A stretch of DNA of 64,000 nt, from positions 1 through 64,000 of the forward strand of contig JAHLKH010000001.1 of NCBI GenBank assembly GCA_025526915.1. The letters run 5' to 3'. Shown here piece by piece: positions 1 to 12,367 of this stretch. This stretch comes from Entophlyctis helioformis (Eukaryota > Chytridiomycota > Chytridiomycetes > Chytridiales > Chytriomycetaceae). The position numbers were made by a program, and so were the translations under genes. Below the pieces are notes generated by a model. The model was not told the DNA's origin. It saw nothing but the letters and a program-made list of their open reading frames with translations, and did no database searches. Position 1 is the first letter of the stretch. Every line of letters begins with the position of its first letter.

Positions 1-2025
1 TCCATTCCTCGCTGCGCAACCGCCCGCAGCCACGACCGCCGCACAAGCTCCTTCAGATCTGCGCCGGTCAGTCCGGCCGTCTGCCGCGCAATCGTCGCGA
101 CGCTGACCGACTCGGACCCGTCCTCGTGTCGCTCGACTGGCAGATCCCTGACGAGCAGCCGCAGGATGTCTGCCCGCTCCGACTCGCTTGGCGGGCCAAT
201 GTAGATCAGGCGGTCGAACCGTCCTGTGGCCGCGCTCTCGTGGGTCAGTCACTGCCGCCATGCCAAGACGCGGCCGGCAAGCATTGCGCGGCTCTACGCA
301 CCTGGCCGCATCAGCGCATTGTCCAGCTGGTCTGGATAGTTGGTTGCCGCCAGGAACACAACGGCCGCAGACTCCCACGCCAGCGCGTCCATCTCCACAA
401 CAATCTGCGCAAACAACTGTCACACGCAACGCGCACGGTCATGTCAGCAGCCACGCCGCTCGCCATCACCGGCGAGGCATGTCTTGCCTTGGCACTGAGA
501 TCGCCGCCGTCGTCGCGGTTCTGGAACAAGGCGTCGATCTCGTCCATGAAGATGATACACGGTGCACGGCGCCGTGCATCCTGAAAAGCATTTGCAAGCG
601 CCTTCTCAGACTCGCCAACCTGCCACAGAGACAGCGTCAATGGCATGCCCCTCAAGCCAGCTATCCAAGCGATCCACATGCATGCCATGCCGACTCACGT
701 GTCCTTGGACAAGGCTGGGCAGCGACAGCAACAAAAAGTCTGCGCCAGATGCATGCGCCACTGCTCGTGCAATGAGCGTTTTGCCTGTTCCAGGCGGTCC
801 ATGCCTAGCCCATGGTCTCTTCGTTAGTCGACTGCTGGTGAGGCTCCTCGCGCAATCTACTGCCGCAACTTACAGCAGCACTCCATGCGACGGCCGTATG
901 CCAAGACGATCAAACGATGCCTTGTTCTTGTAGAACCAAACGACGCTCTCTTCCAATCGAGCCTATAAGGGTCGTCCAGCTGTCAGCCAAACATGCTGCA
1001 GCCATGCTCAGTGTACATGCCTACCTTTGCATCCGCATGGCCACCGACGCTCTCAAAGGAAACAATGTCTGTGGTGCTGACTGCTGCACCGCGGCCAATC
1101 GTGCTGGATTGGCTCATGTGCCTCAGTGCATCCAGCATGTCGCTCTCTGTCATCAGTCGGTTGGCGGCTGCCTCTGCCTCTTGGTGGCGTGCAAGAGCAG
1201 CATCGATGCACCGCTCTGCAAACACGCGCAGCTCAAGCACGGTCATGCCAATGCACCGCGTCGGAAGGACTGGCACGTCCTCAGCACATCCAACGTCCCA
1301 TCCCAGCTTGGCCAGACACTCGACAAAGACGCGTTGCGTGTCGTCAGCAGTCGGTGTCTTGACATCCAGAGTCACGACCTCCTGCACCAGACCGCGAACA
1401 CATGGATGCACGCCCGCCAGCCCTTGTGCGTCCATCTCCATGACGACCACAACTGGCGCTCTCTTCTCGTTCAGCAGCCTGATACCGAGAAAGATAGCTC
1501 CGTAGTACTCTTCGTGCGCGCCTTTGGCTGGCAGCCACATGGACACGTTCTCGATGAGGACGACCGTGGGCGTGGCAGACTGCAAGGCGTGTCCAAACTG
1601 CCTCATGATCCAGCCTGTCACATCGTTGGGCGACTCGAGCAGTGCCAGCAGCCGATCGACGCGAATCGTGGTCTGTCGTTGCATGCATGGTCAGCACCGG
1701 CATCTCTGCGGAATGCGTCGTCCTGGCAAGCATGCGGCCAGATGGCCATGGACTGACTTGTATGCCGACTTGCGACGCAGCCTGCTGCACCATGGCAGTC
1801 TTGCCTGCGTGCTCGAGCGAGTGGCTGCCGTCAGTTGATACGCATCCGACGGTGCAAGCAGACAGGCAGGCAAGTAGACTTTTAGACAGACAGACAGGCA
1901 CACAGACACACAGACAGACCTGTGCCTGCATGTCCAGACAGCCCAATGACGACCGGCTGCGTGTGCCGTTGCGCTGCGGTCGCTGCAAATGCCTGAGCAA
2001 GCCGTCGGACAACGCTTTCGGCCAT
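1..2025 (-). CDS. AAA+ ATPase of AFG2/SPATA5 type (3' end cut by window)
   Basis: Type II AAA+ ATPase with two ATPase modules in several exons. The chosen start at 2025 gives about 34 residues before the first Walker A, GHAGTGKT, which is rebuilt exactly across an intron (about 1833-1920). The D1 remainder (983-1684) is divergent. The second module follows after [12 protein letters not shown]: Walker A GPPGTGKT (near 800), VGESEK, Walker [11 protein letters not shown] (near 550), sensor region [10 protein letters not shown] (near 330), then RPGRFDR joined across an intron (about 241-309). The stretch [15 protein letters not shown] resembles AFG2/SPATA5 and AFG2B proteins, which remodel pre-60S ribosomal particles; a PEX6-like protein is a weaker alternative. 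The C-terminus lies outside the window. It is divergent from the FAD synthase gene, with 36 bp between start codons. The family is certain, the subfamily is inferred. Confidence 0.8.
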
Positions 2026-2061
2026 ATCGAATCGTCTTTGTCGGTCAACCACACGCTCAAA
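2026..2061. promoter_or_regulatory. 36-bp divergent start-to-start spacer
   Basis: Only 36 bp separate the start codon of the minus-strand AAA+ gene from that of the plus-strand FAD synthase. No TATA box is visible. The two genes must share a bidirectional promoter, or each must start transcription inside the other's 5' end. Confidence 0.6.
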
Positions 2062-3379
2062 ATGCCCGCGGCTGCCGACTCGTCGCTGGCCTCCGACACA
2101 GGTGTCAGCACGGCGTTGTTTGGCAACCTGCCGCCGACGCTGCCTCTGCGCCTCGCGCCGTTACGCAAGACGCCTGCTCCAAAGCCGTCTGCTACAGCAC
2201 CAGCAGCACCAGCAGCAGACAAGGCATCGGCGACGACAACGACCCACGGAACATACAGACAGTTTGTCGCTGTGCTCGAGCAGCTGTCGGGACCTGAACA
2301 CGCCAAGCTGCGCGGCAAGCTGGAGCAGGCCATGAGCGTCATCAGCGAGGCCATCGAGAGATACGGGTGCGTGCCTGCGTGCCTGCATGCCGTCCAGGCC
2401 ACGCTGTCCAGTCTGCCTTGCCCGCCACATGGCCGTCGCATGGCACGCGAGCGTCAGAGTGCTTGTGGCCACGTGCTAATCATCCACGGCGCCGATCCTT
2501 TTGGAATCTCCTCCTCTCGCATCTCTCGAATGGGGGGGCATGGGCACCAACAGCCCATACGGCGTGTCGCTCAGCTTCAATGGCGGAAAGGACTGCACCG
2601 TGCTGCTGTTCCTGATGGTCGCGGGTCTGGAAAAATACCACCAAGAGCATCCAGACGTGCATGCAAGACCCATCAAGACGCTCTACGTCTCTGCAGAGGT
2701 GCCCTTTGACGAGATGGACCAGTTTGTCGACTATTGCGAAGACATGTGCGTGCCGTAGCTCTGTGTGTGGAAAAGCATGCCATGTCTACCGTGTTCTCAT
2801 GCTGGAGATATGGCCAACGCGTCCGTGTCCAACCAGGTTCCAGCTGGATCTCATGAAGATCCTTGGAGGCATGAAGCCAGCCCTTGAACGGTTCCTTGAC
2901 TCCAATCGCGTCATCAAGGCCATCTTGGTTGGCACACGCCGCACAGACCCGTACTCTGGTAGGAGGGAATGACCCGTTTTTACGTGCCGCGGCTTTTTGC
3001 GAATCTCACCTGCCCCTGATTGTGGGTACAGGGTCGCTGCATTCCTTTGCGCCAACGGACAGCGGATGGCCGCCAGTCATGCGCGTGCTTCCTATTCTCG
3101 ACTGGGAGTACACCGAAGTATGGGAGGCCATCAAGCTGCTGCGTGTTCCATACTGCAGTCTCTACGACAAGGGGTATGTTCAACGCTCGGCTGCTGTGCA
3201 CAGCTTCGTGTGGCTGACAAGCTGCCGTGGCTTTTGGCGGCAGATACACATCGCTGGGTGGCGTGCACGACACGGTGCCCAACCCGCATCTGCAGGACGC
3301 CGCCTCAAAGAGCGGGTACTTGCCGGCATACGCGCTCAAGGACGGGACCAGGGAGAGGGAGGGTCGCACCAAGAGGTGA
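2062..3379 (+). CDS. FAD1: FAD synthase (FMN adenylyltransferase), FAD1 family
   Basis: Makes FAD from FMN and ATP, in the PAPS-reductase-like fold of yeast Fad1. Five exons (2062-2366, 2554-2745, 2837-2958, 3032-3173, 3244-3379) join in frame to 298 residues. About 100 N-terminal residues precede the nucleotide-binding signature VSLSFNGGKDCTVLL. Then come KAILVGTRRTDPYSG, the LPILDWEYTEVWEAI segment typical of the family, YTSLGGVHDTVPNP and a C-terminal ALKDGTREREGR motif. All introns are short GT-AG introns. The length fits fungal Fad1 (about 300). Possible later starts exist (for example ATG 2332), but the N-terminal helix leading into IERYGPYGVSL is family-like. A poly(A) signal follows 31 bases after the stop. 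Confidence 0.93.
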
Positions 3380-3410
3380 TGGCCGGCCACCGCCCGCATA
3401 TGGTCGTTTG

Positions 3411-3416
3411 AATAAA
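3411..3416 (+). terminator. poly(A) signal of the FAD synthase gene
   Basis: An AATAAA hexamer 31 bp after the FAD synthase stop codon and 63 bp before the next start codon. Position and orientation fit a cleavage/polyadenylation signal. Confidence 0.5.
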
Positions 3417-3479
3417 TTGTGGCTCCATGTGGCTCTGAACGCTGTGCAATCACAGCTTACCCCAAACGCGAATCTCGGC

Positions 3480-6400
3480 ATGTGGACGTTACCAACGGCC
3501 GTCGAGCCCAGCTCGTTCTGGCAGACCCGCAAGGTGTGTGCGCTGCAGTCGACAGGCACTCTTGCAAGGAACGTGCATGGGGCGTGCATGCGTGAGTGCG
3601 TGTGGACTCTGGCTTCCCAGGCCTGCCGCTTTCCGCAGCAGCCATCCAGGCCGGCAGACGCACACAGCAGCCTGCACGGCGGTTTGTTGTCATGGCTTGT
3701 CATGGCCTGGCTTGACGTGGCAGCCTGTCGCACAGCACGGCACGGCACGGCACAGCGCAGCAGACGGCAGATGCCTGCTGGCTGTCTGGTGCGGCTGTCT
3801 CTACCTGTCGCCCGTCTGCCTGCCCGCCTGCCCGCCACCTGCCACAACAGCAACTGTCGCCACACGACGCATGTGCGCACTCCACCACCGTGTCTGCACT
3901 CGGCGCCACTAACCACGACGGCAGGAGAACGACCTGTTCCTGCTCCAAAAGTCCAAAGAGAACGAGGCCGCCAGCACCGTCCTCAAGTCCGTGTGGGCCA
4001 CCATCCAGAATGTGTGAGTCGGTTGCCCATCTGCATGCCGCCCTCTGCGGCTGCTCGCTGCTCGCTGCTCGCTGTCATTGTCTGCCACGACTGACAGCCA
4101 CCGTGTCAACAAGCTTTGACACCAAGCAGCCGCCTTATCGGATTGTTCTGCGCAACACAAACGGAGGCATCGAAGGCAGTGGACAGATGATCGCCGTGGG
4201 TGCTTTGCCTCGCTTCGCACAGCCCATCCAGTCGGCTGGCTGGCTGGCTGGCTGACTGGCTGGCTGACCAACACCATGGCATCGTCAGGTTGCAGAGACT
4301 CTGCGAGAGATCGAGGCAGACTGGGCTTGGATCGAAGGTTGGTTGCACAGATCGGTGGCATGCCGGCGATGGCGACTGGCGACTGACGACTCTGGCCATA
4401 CGATCGGACTCGACAGAGACCCTGATGGCCGAGATGAAGGAGCTCGAAGACAAGAACGACAAGGCTGCATACTCCCTGACCAAGTTCACATCCTTGGTCC
4501 ACAGCCAAGGTGCGTTTGCCATCTGGTGTTTGGCATCTGGTGTTTGGCATCTGGTGTTTGGTATCTGGCGTTTGATGCGTCTGATGCGTCTGACGGCGAT
4601 TCATGCAAACTCACACGGACGCAATGCGCGGCAATGGCACTGTGAATGCAGAAAAGGACTCGGACGAAAAGTCGGCAGATGTCAAGTTCCGTGCTGCTGC
4701 ACGCTCATGGCGACAGCTGTTCCGCATGCCAGACTCTGAGCGTCTTGTCAGCTGTGCGTTCCACTCAGTCTGCGTTTGCAGGCGTGTTGGAGCCAGACAC
4801 GATCGCAGTCTAACGCGGCGTCTGTTCAATGCGGTCATGCAGTCTACTCGTGTTCATACCACCGCAAGCTCATGAACCAGGGCTGGCTGTACGTGTCTCC
4901 CTCGTACTGCTGCTTCTACTCGTTTGTGCTGGGCACAGAAACCAAGGTGGTTATTGAGCTCAAGGACATTGAGGAGCTCTGCAAGGAAAAGTCCAAGCGC
5001 GGCATGGTCTCTGACTCGATCAGGATTGTTACCAAGAACAAGACCGAGGTATGCTGCACAGGCACCGCACTTTTTGCATCGAACCCATTGGACTGACTGG
5101 CTCGCTCGCTCGCTCTCTCGCTTGCTTGCTTGGTTGCTTGGTTGCTTGGTTGCTTGCTTGGAACCCGCAGCACTTTTTTTCGAACCTTTTCCAGCGAGAT
5201 GAGACGTTTGAGCTTCTCGAGTATCTGACCAACGTGGCTCTGCAAAAGCTGCTCAAAGCCACCAGCACAGATCCCGCCCCAGGACTGTCGCTCAAGAGCC
5301 AAGAGTCGCAAGCAGAGCTCTTGACTTCGCCCGCAGCCATTCTGGGCCTCACACGCGGCAATGACACGCGTCCACTCAAGGAACTCTTTGAGCTGCAGCG
5401 CCGCAACGCCAAGTTTCAGTGGCTGTTCAATCTGCCCACAAGCGAGTCCATCGTCGAGGACATCACGGCCATCTGCTCCATCTCGGGCACCAACACCAAC
5501 TTTCACGGAAAGCTCTACCTCTCCGACACGTTCCTGTGCTTCCTGTCGACCGCCAAATACCAGTGCCAGCTGGCACTTCCGTTCTTTGCCATCATGCGCG
5601 TCGAGCGCATCAACTCACAGACGTCCACCGTGGCCATCACCGCTCGGCATCAGCTCAAGCTGCTCTTTCAGTTTGTTGGCGACCGGCCCCTTGCCGACAA
5701 GTTCTGCCTGTCGCTCAAGGACCGACTGCAGGCACATGTCGCAGCCATGAAGCGGCTCAAGGCATTCCTTGCCACGTGTCCTTCCGAGGATCTGCTGGCC
5801 GGACGAGACGTGCAGGTTGCTGGACTTGGTGTCAAGTACGGCTATGTTGACTCCAAAAAGTATGGTCTTGTGTGCGAGCAGCTTGGCGGCGTGTTTGAGC
5901 AGAGCGGCTGGATACTGATGGACATGCATCTCGTGGTTTGTTCAGGGCTGTGGAAAAGAGCAAGCTGAGATACTGGATCTCGTACTTTAGAGGTATCGGC
6001 CAATGGCTGGCGAGCTGCAGCGTGCCATTTTGACTTACTGACGGAGCTTTGCCCGCCCTTGCTTGTGCAGAGTTTGGCCGGAATCTGACGCTCGTGCGGC
6101 TGCCAACGTTTATCAAGCTTGTACGCATTGGATTGCCCAACAGTCTTCGCGGCGAGATGTGGGAGCTGTGCAGCGGCGCTCTCTACAAGAGGTGTGTTTT
6201 GTTGCCGCGAGCGTTTCGTTGCAAGACTGCGGCCTGACCACGGTTCATGGCAGGTTTCTGAATGACGGATACTACGAGAAGCTACACGCGGATCATGCGG
6301 GCATGGTGTCGCTATCGACCGAAGAGATTGAGAAGGACCTCAACCGGTACATGCAGCCTGCTTGTCGGTGAGCAGACATGCCTGTGTGCTCATTGCAATC

Positions 6401-8752
6401 AACATTTCGCAGGAGTCTCCCCGAGTACAGCGGCTACCAAACAGCAGAAGGAATCAATGCTCTCCGACGCGTCCTCTACGTACGTTGCCTCGGTCCCGTT
6501 CTGTGCCTGAGCATGCCAAACAGGATCGACTGACGTTTGGTGTTTTACAGGCATACTCGTACCACGAGCCTGAGATTGGATACTGCCAAGCCATGAACAT
6601 TGTCGTCAGTGTGCTCCTCATCTATCTGACAGAAGAGCAGGCGTTCTGGATCTTGACTATTCTCTGCGACCGCATGCTGCCCGGATACTACACGTAAGAG
6701 AGCCATACGATCCATTGCCCATCCTTGCGCATGCTGCTGACATGGACTGGCTAGCATCAACATGGTGGGGGCCGTGATTGACAATCACGTGTTCGAGACA
6801 CTGGTTGGCAAGTTCATGCCCATCCTCGGCAACCATTTCAAGAAGTACGAGATCCAGCTGTCCGTTGCCTGTCTTCCGTGGTTCCTCAGTCTGTACATCA
6901 ATTCGCTGCCGTTGCCGTACGGTCTCCGCATCATGGACTGTTTCTTCATGGAGGGTGCCAAGGTAGCTTTGTAACTGCGTGCTGTTGGCCAGGTATGCAA
7001 TGTACTCACTTTGCGATCATTCCACTGGTGTGGCAAAGGTGCTTTTCCAAGTCGGGTGAGTTGCGCATGGCTCGCTGCTGTTTGGCATGATCGAGTGACA
7101 ACTGGCTTACTAACTGGTTGGTTGGCTGGGCTGGCTGTCTGTGATGGGCGGGTTGGGCAGTCTCGCCATTCTCAAGATCAACGGAGACGCTATCCTCAAA
7201 GTCAAGGACGACGGCGAGCTCATGTAAGGCACCTTATCCACGCATAATGCAGACACGCAGACAGACACGCATGGCACGATGGCTTGTATGGCTCACCACC
7301 CCTCATCTCATTGCCATTGCCATTGCCAGGAACATCTTGAAATCCTACTTTGGCAAGCTGGGCGAGCTGCTCCAGAGCGACAACCAGAATGCGCGTCCGA
7401 CAACAAAGTTCAACCAGCTCATGATCACGGCCTACCGCGAGTTCCAAAATGTCACCAACGACATGATTGTCGATCTCCGCAAGACCCATCAGCTCAAGGT
7501 CATCCAGGGCATGGACCTGTACGCCAAACGCAGCGTGGTCCGCAACCTCAACTTTTCGTCCAAGTTCACCAAAGACCAGCTGCTCTTTGTCTGCGACCAG
7601 TTCTACGCCATGCAGTTTTACGGCGGCAAGACGCACCAGCCGACCACGGCCGCGGGCGGCCAGAAAAAGACCAACGACCGGCTTGATCTCGCCCAGTTCA
7701 AGGGCTTCCTCGCCAAGGTGGCCGTCTGGGCCAACCTGGATACCGACCAGTACGACCAGCTTGCGCGCAACGGCGGCGAAGTCGCGGACAAGGCCGTTGT
7801 CGGATCCGAGCTCATTGACCGGCTCTTTCACCGGATCTTTGACACGAACAATGACGGACTCGTTGACCTGCAAGACATTGTCAAGGGCCTTGCCCTGCTC
7901 ATCCACACGGACATGCCTGGCCGTCTCGGCGTCTTTTTCCGTGCCCACGACTCGGACGGTGACGGCATCCTCACCAAGGACGAGACGATCCAGGTCTCGG
8001 AGGCGCTGCTGTTCCTCACACGGCGGCTCGACGGCGACAAGCATCTCGGCGCCATCTCTGCGTTTATGAGCCGCGCCATCACGGGCGTCGACGGGGGCAC
8101 TGGCACTGCTGCTGGCGACACGGTCGTGTCCAGCCCGACGTTTGCGTTTACGGAACGCGACCTTGTGGACCATGTCGCGTCGGACGAGTTTCTGAGCGAC
8201 TTTTTTGGCGATGCGTTTGCGGCGTCGTTTGTGCTCGCCGACACCAACACGGGCGTGCAGCAGAAGAACCTCGCGCCGCCCATCAAGGAGATTAGCGAGT
8301 CGCTCTGGTCGGGCGGGCTCAAGTGGGCTACGGGTCGGATTGCTGGCGGTGCTGGTGCTGCTGGCGCTGGTGCAGTCAAACGGACAGCTACCTCGTCTGC
8401 TGCGTCTGCTGCGTCGGGCGCTGTTGCTGCGTCGGCTGCTGGCGCTGCGGGTGCATCTGGTGTGGCCGATGGCCGCAGCGGGCCAACGTCCGAGGGCGGG
8501 TCGTCGCCTGATGCTCTGCGGCTCATGGAAGCGTCCGACGACGACGCAGATGAAGATGTGGAGAGCTCGACGCTCATGGAAGAAGGTACGTGCCGTCTGT
8601 CGGCGTCTTTTTGACTGGCCGCGTCTCGCTTGCTAACGCTTGCGTGTCCACGACCGACCATTTTTACAGTCGACTCGATGCTGCGCGAAGCAGAGCTGGG
8701 CGGCGACACTGACATTGGGTTTTCAAGTGGGCCAGAGTCGTCCAGTCCGTAA
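3480..8752 (+). CDS. Rab GTPase-activating protein: two GRAM domains, TBC domain, EF-hands (TBC1D8/9 / Gyp2 type)
   Basis: Stimulates GTP hydrolysis by Rab proteins on endomembranes. The start at 3480 ([14 protein letters not shown]) matches the family's usual MW..P beginning. Many short exons follow. A first GRAM domain is near 4840-5050 and a second is near 5400-5760 ([15 protein letters not shown]). The TBC domain begins with [19 protein letters not shown] (6120-6190), with [17 protein letters not shown] near 6430 and the catalytic-finger region [13 protein letters not shown] near 6570, and runs to about 7200. Two EF-hand loops follow, [12 protein letters not shown] (7840) and [12 protein letters not shown] (7950). 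The last exon ends GPESSSP at 8752. Introns carry tetranucleotide TGGC-type repeats; the first is about 390 bp. This order is that of human TBC1D9 and yeast Gyp2. The exact number of exons was not resolved. Confidence 0.9.
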
Positions 8753-8792
8753 GGCGGGCTGGACAGATGAAAATGACGCCGAAGGGCACACA

Positions 8793-8815
8793 ACACACAC
8801 ACACACACACACACA
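8793..8815. repeat. (CA)n microsatellite
   Basis: An almost pure CA dinucleotide tract in the 3' spacer between the convergent TBC and mS45 genes. Confidence 0.8.
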
Positions 8816-8932
8816 GCATGGGCATTCACGAATTCTGATCGTCATGGAGGATCACGTCGCTTGCAAATGAACAAGACGATCATATTGGATGGCATGTTGG
8901 ATGGATGGCTGTCGGGGCACACGTTCATTGCG

Positions 8933-10260
8933 TCACATTCTGAACTTGCGCGGCTTGGTGTGTTTCCGCTCCCACCTCTCGAGCGAGTTGGCCGAGCGCA
9001 GAACACCGTCCGGGTCGCGCACCAGCAGCTTGGGCTTGGGCGAGCTGGTGTCCACAATCATGAAGCGGAACGAGCCGGTCAAGCGCTCGCTCTCGTGCAG
9101 GATCTTGGGCTTCTCCGTCTCGGTTGGCGGCGACACCACATTGTCGCTCTGCACGTCCAGCTTCGTTGCAAACGCGTTGTACGGCTCTCGTCTCAGCATC
9201 AGAGCAGCATCCTGCCGTCGCACAGCAAACAGCAGCTTGTCAGTCGTCTGATCGGCAGCCCGTAGATGCATGCCCATGCAGCCGGTCCCTTACCGCTGGA
9301 GAAATGCCCTCCTCCTCGTCCAGCAGGCGAATGAATGGCGTCATGGATCCGCCAAACGTGTAGCGGAGCGGCTCAGACTTGGGGGCAGGAGAGTTCTCAT
9401 TGTATTCGATCGAGCGAGATCCGAGCATCTTCTCCATGCCCTCGGAGAGGCTGGTCTGGACGGCCTTGCCCTGCCATCCGCAACAGCACCTTGCCCGTCA
9501 GTATCAGCCCCACAAACGCCCGTTGCATGCATTGGCCACTACCTCTTGCTTAAACTTGTCCTCGAGAGCCTTGAGGCGCAGAATGGCCTGGACTCGGGCG
9601 ATCGAGAGACCAAACTGCTCGCCAAGACGGCGCGGTGTCCAAAAGTACTCGTCCTTGCGGAACAGATCGTAGATGGTGCGTCTGGTCTTGTCGTCCAGCG
9701 GAGGCGCAGGCTTGAAGTACCGGTTCATGGGGAATGGCTGTTTGGATGATTGTGCGTGCGCATTCGCAGACAGAGGGTAGCATGCATGGCATGGCATGGC
9801 ATGGAGTGAGTACCACAACGTCATGACGGCTGAACGACGAGGAATCACTCGAGGCATACGAGGCAAAGTGCACGAGGCCCAGCGTACCTGGTTTGGCAGC
9901 ACAAAGTTGCGGGTGGACGGAGTGCGGAAGCGCTCCAGTGCCGCAAACTTGGTGCTGGCAGTAGTGTTGGACGCCCGAGCCTCCTTCTTGGCCTCGGCCT
10001 CTGTGTCGTCCTTGGCCTCTGTGTCGTCCGCCTTGGCTTCTTGGCCGTCCGCCTTGTCGCCGTCCTGGGCCGAGACAGAGGCGGTGAGGCTGAAAGAGCG
10101 GGTGCTGCCTAGAATAACACTGCAGGCTGGCTGAACAACGGCAAGTGCTTGTCGCCGAGCAGGTGAAAGCGTCCAGGCCGGCGAGGTTACAGCCGCACAT
10201 GCTGCTGCTGTGGTACCTGCCGCTCGGTCGCTCCTCAGAATCCGCATTGCACTGATCATG
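8933..10260 (-). CDS. Mitochondrial small-subunit ribosomal protein mS45 / Bot1 family
   Basis: Component of the mitochondrial ribosome needed for mitochondrial translation (fission-yeast Bot1, budding-yeast Mrps35). The first exon codes a basic N-terminus rich in Arg, Ala and Ser that fits a mitochondrial presequence, then an acidic, alanine-rich linker and TPSTRNFVLPNQ. The second exon holds the family core: RRTIYDLFRKDEYFWTPRRL and LGEQFGLSIARVQAILRLK, a helix-turn-helix-like segment. Two more exons follow (9300-9480 and 8933-9240), ending RKFRM. The start at 10260 is the first ATG after a long upstream open stretch; 10248 (MRILRSD) is equally possible. The gene is convergent with the TBC gene and divergent from the Old Yellow Enzyme gene. 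Confidence 0.8.
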
Positions 10261-10729
10261 ACGGCAAGCGAGATCAACTGAGTTGGCAAAATCAGACGGA
10301 GACGGACGGTTTTAACAGCGGCCGCGCGTCTGAACGGCTGGAGCACGCTAGAGGCTGGATCGTCATCATTTCGTGCAGGCTATCGCCTCCCGTTTCAAAC
10401 AGCCGCCTACCGTGCCTGCTGTTGAAGATTACTATATGACTGTACGGACGGGCACTTAGCCGATTTCAGCGATTTCGAGCACCTTGCCGCGCGTCATGCA
10501 ACCTGGAGCATGCTACAGGCCCGCTCTTGTCTGCTAGAATCTACCCACTCCTTTGAACGCTATCACCTATGGCGGACTGTTTTTGATCTTTGTCTGCCGC
10601 GGTGGCTGTGTTCCTTCTATGACGTTCGCCGCATCCTTGATCACGTAATTTCCGCGTATTTCGCCGCATGGCGCAGTATAAAGCACGACCTCATTCTTCG
10701 GCTTCCCTCAACGGTCACCTTCACCACTA
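10261..10729. promoter_or_regulatory. Divergent intergenic region with TATA-like box
   Basis: The 469 bp between mS45 (-) and the Old Yellow Enzyme gene (+) hold no gene. TATAAAG lies at about 10677, 52 bp before the downstream ATG, and the stretch just before the ATG is pyrimidine-rich. This is one of the few roomy promoters in the window, which suggests that the reductase is a regulated gene. Confidence 0.5.
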
Positions 10730-12291
<1,562 letters not shown>

Positions 12292-12367
12292 GACAAGGCG
12301 GTGGTTGCCAAGACCGATTAAACCAGCCACTGTTGCCAGACTCTTTCCACCTTTTGGACAACCTTGA

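Noticed and set aside
340..440. Possible further GC-AG intron in the AAA+ gene (donor AAG|GCAAGA)
   Set aside because: A GT donor (CCG|GTGATG) keeps the same phase, so the GC donor is not required.
126..1756. Several plus-strand open frames of 120-280 codons
   Set aside because: They lie antisense to the AAA+ ATPase exons, whose Walker motifs are unmistakable; the plus frames are Cys/His-rich shadows.
9590..10200. Minus-strand Cys-rich frame overlapping mS45
   Set aside because: Out of frame with the conserved mS45 core; no start context or motif.
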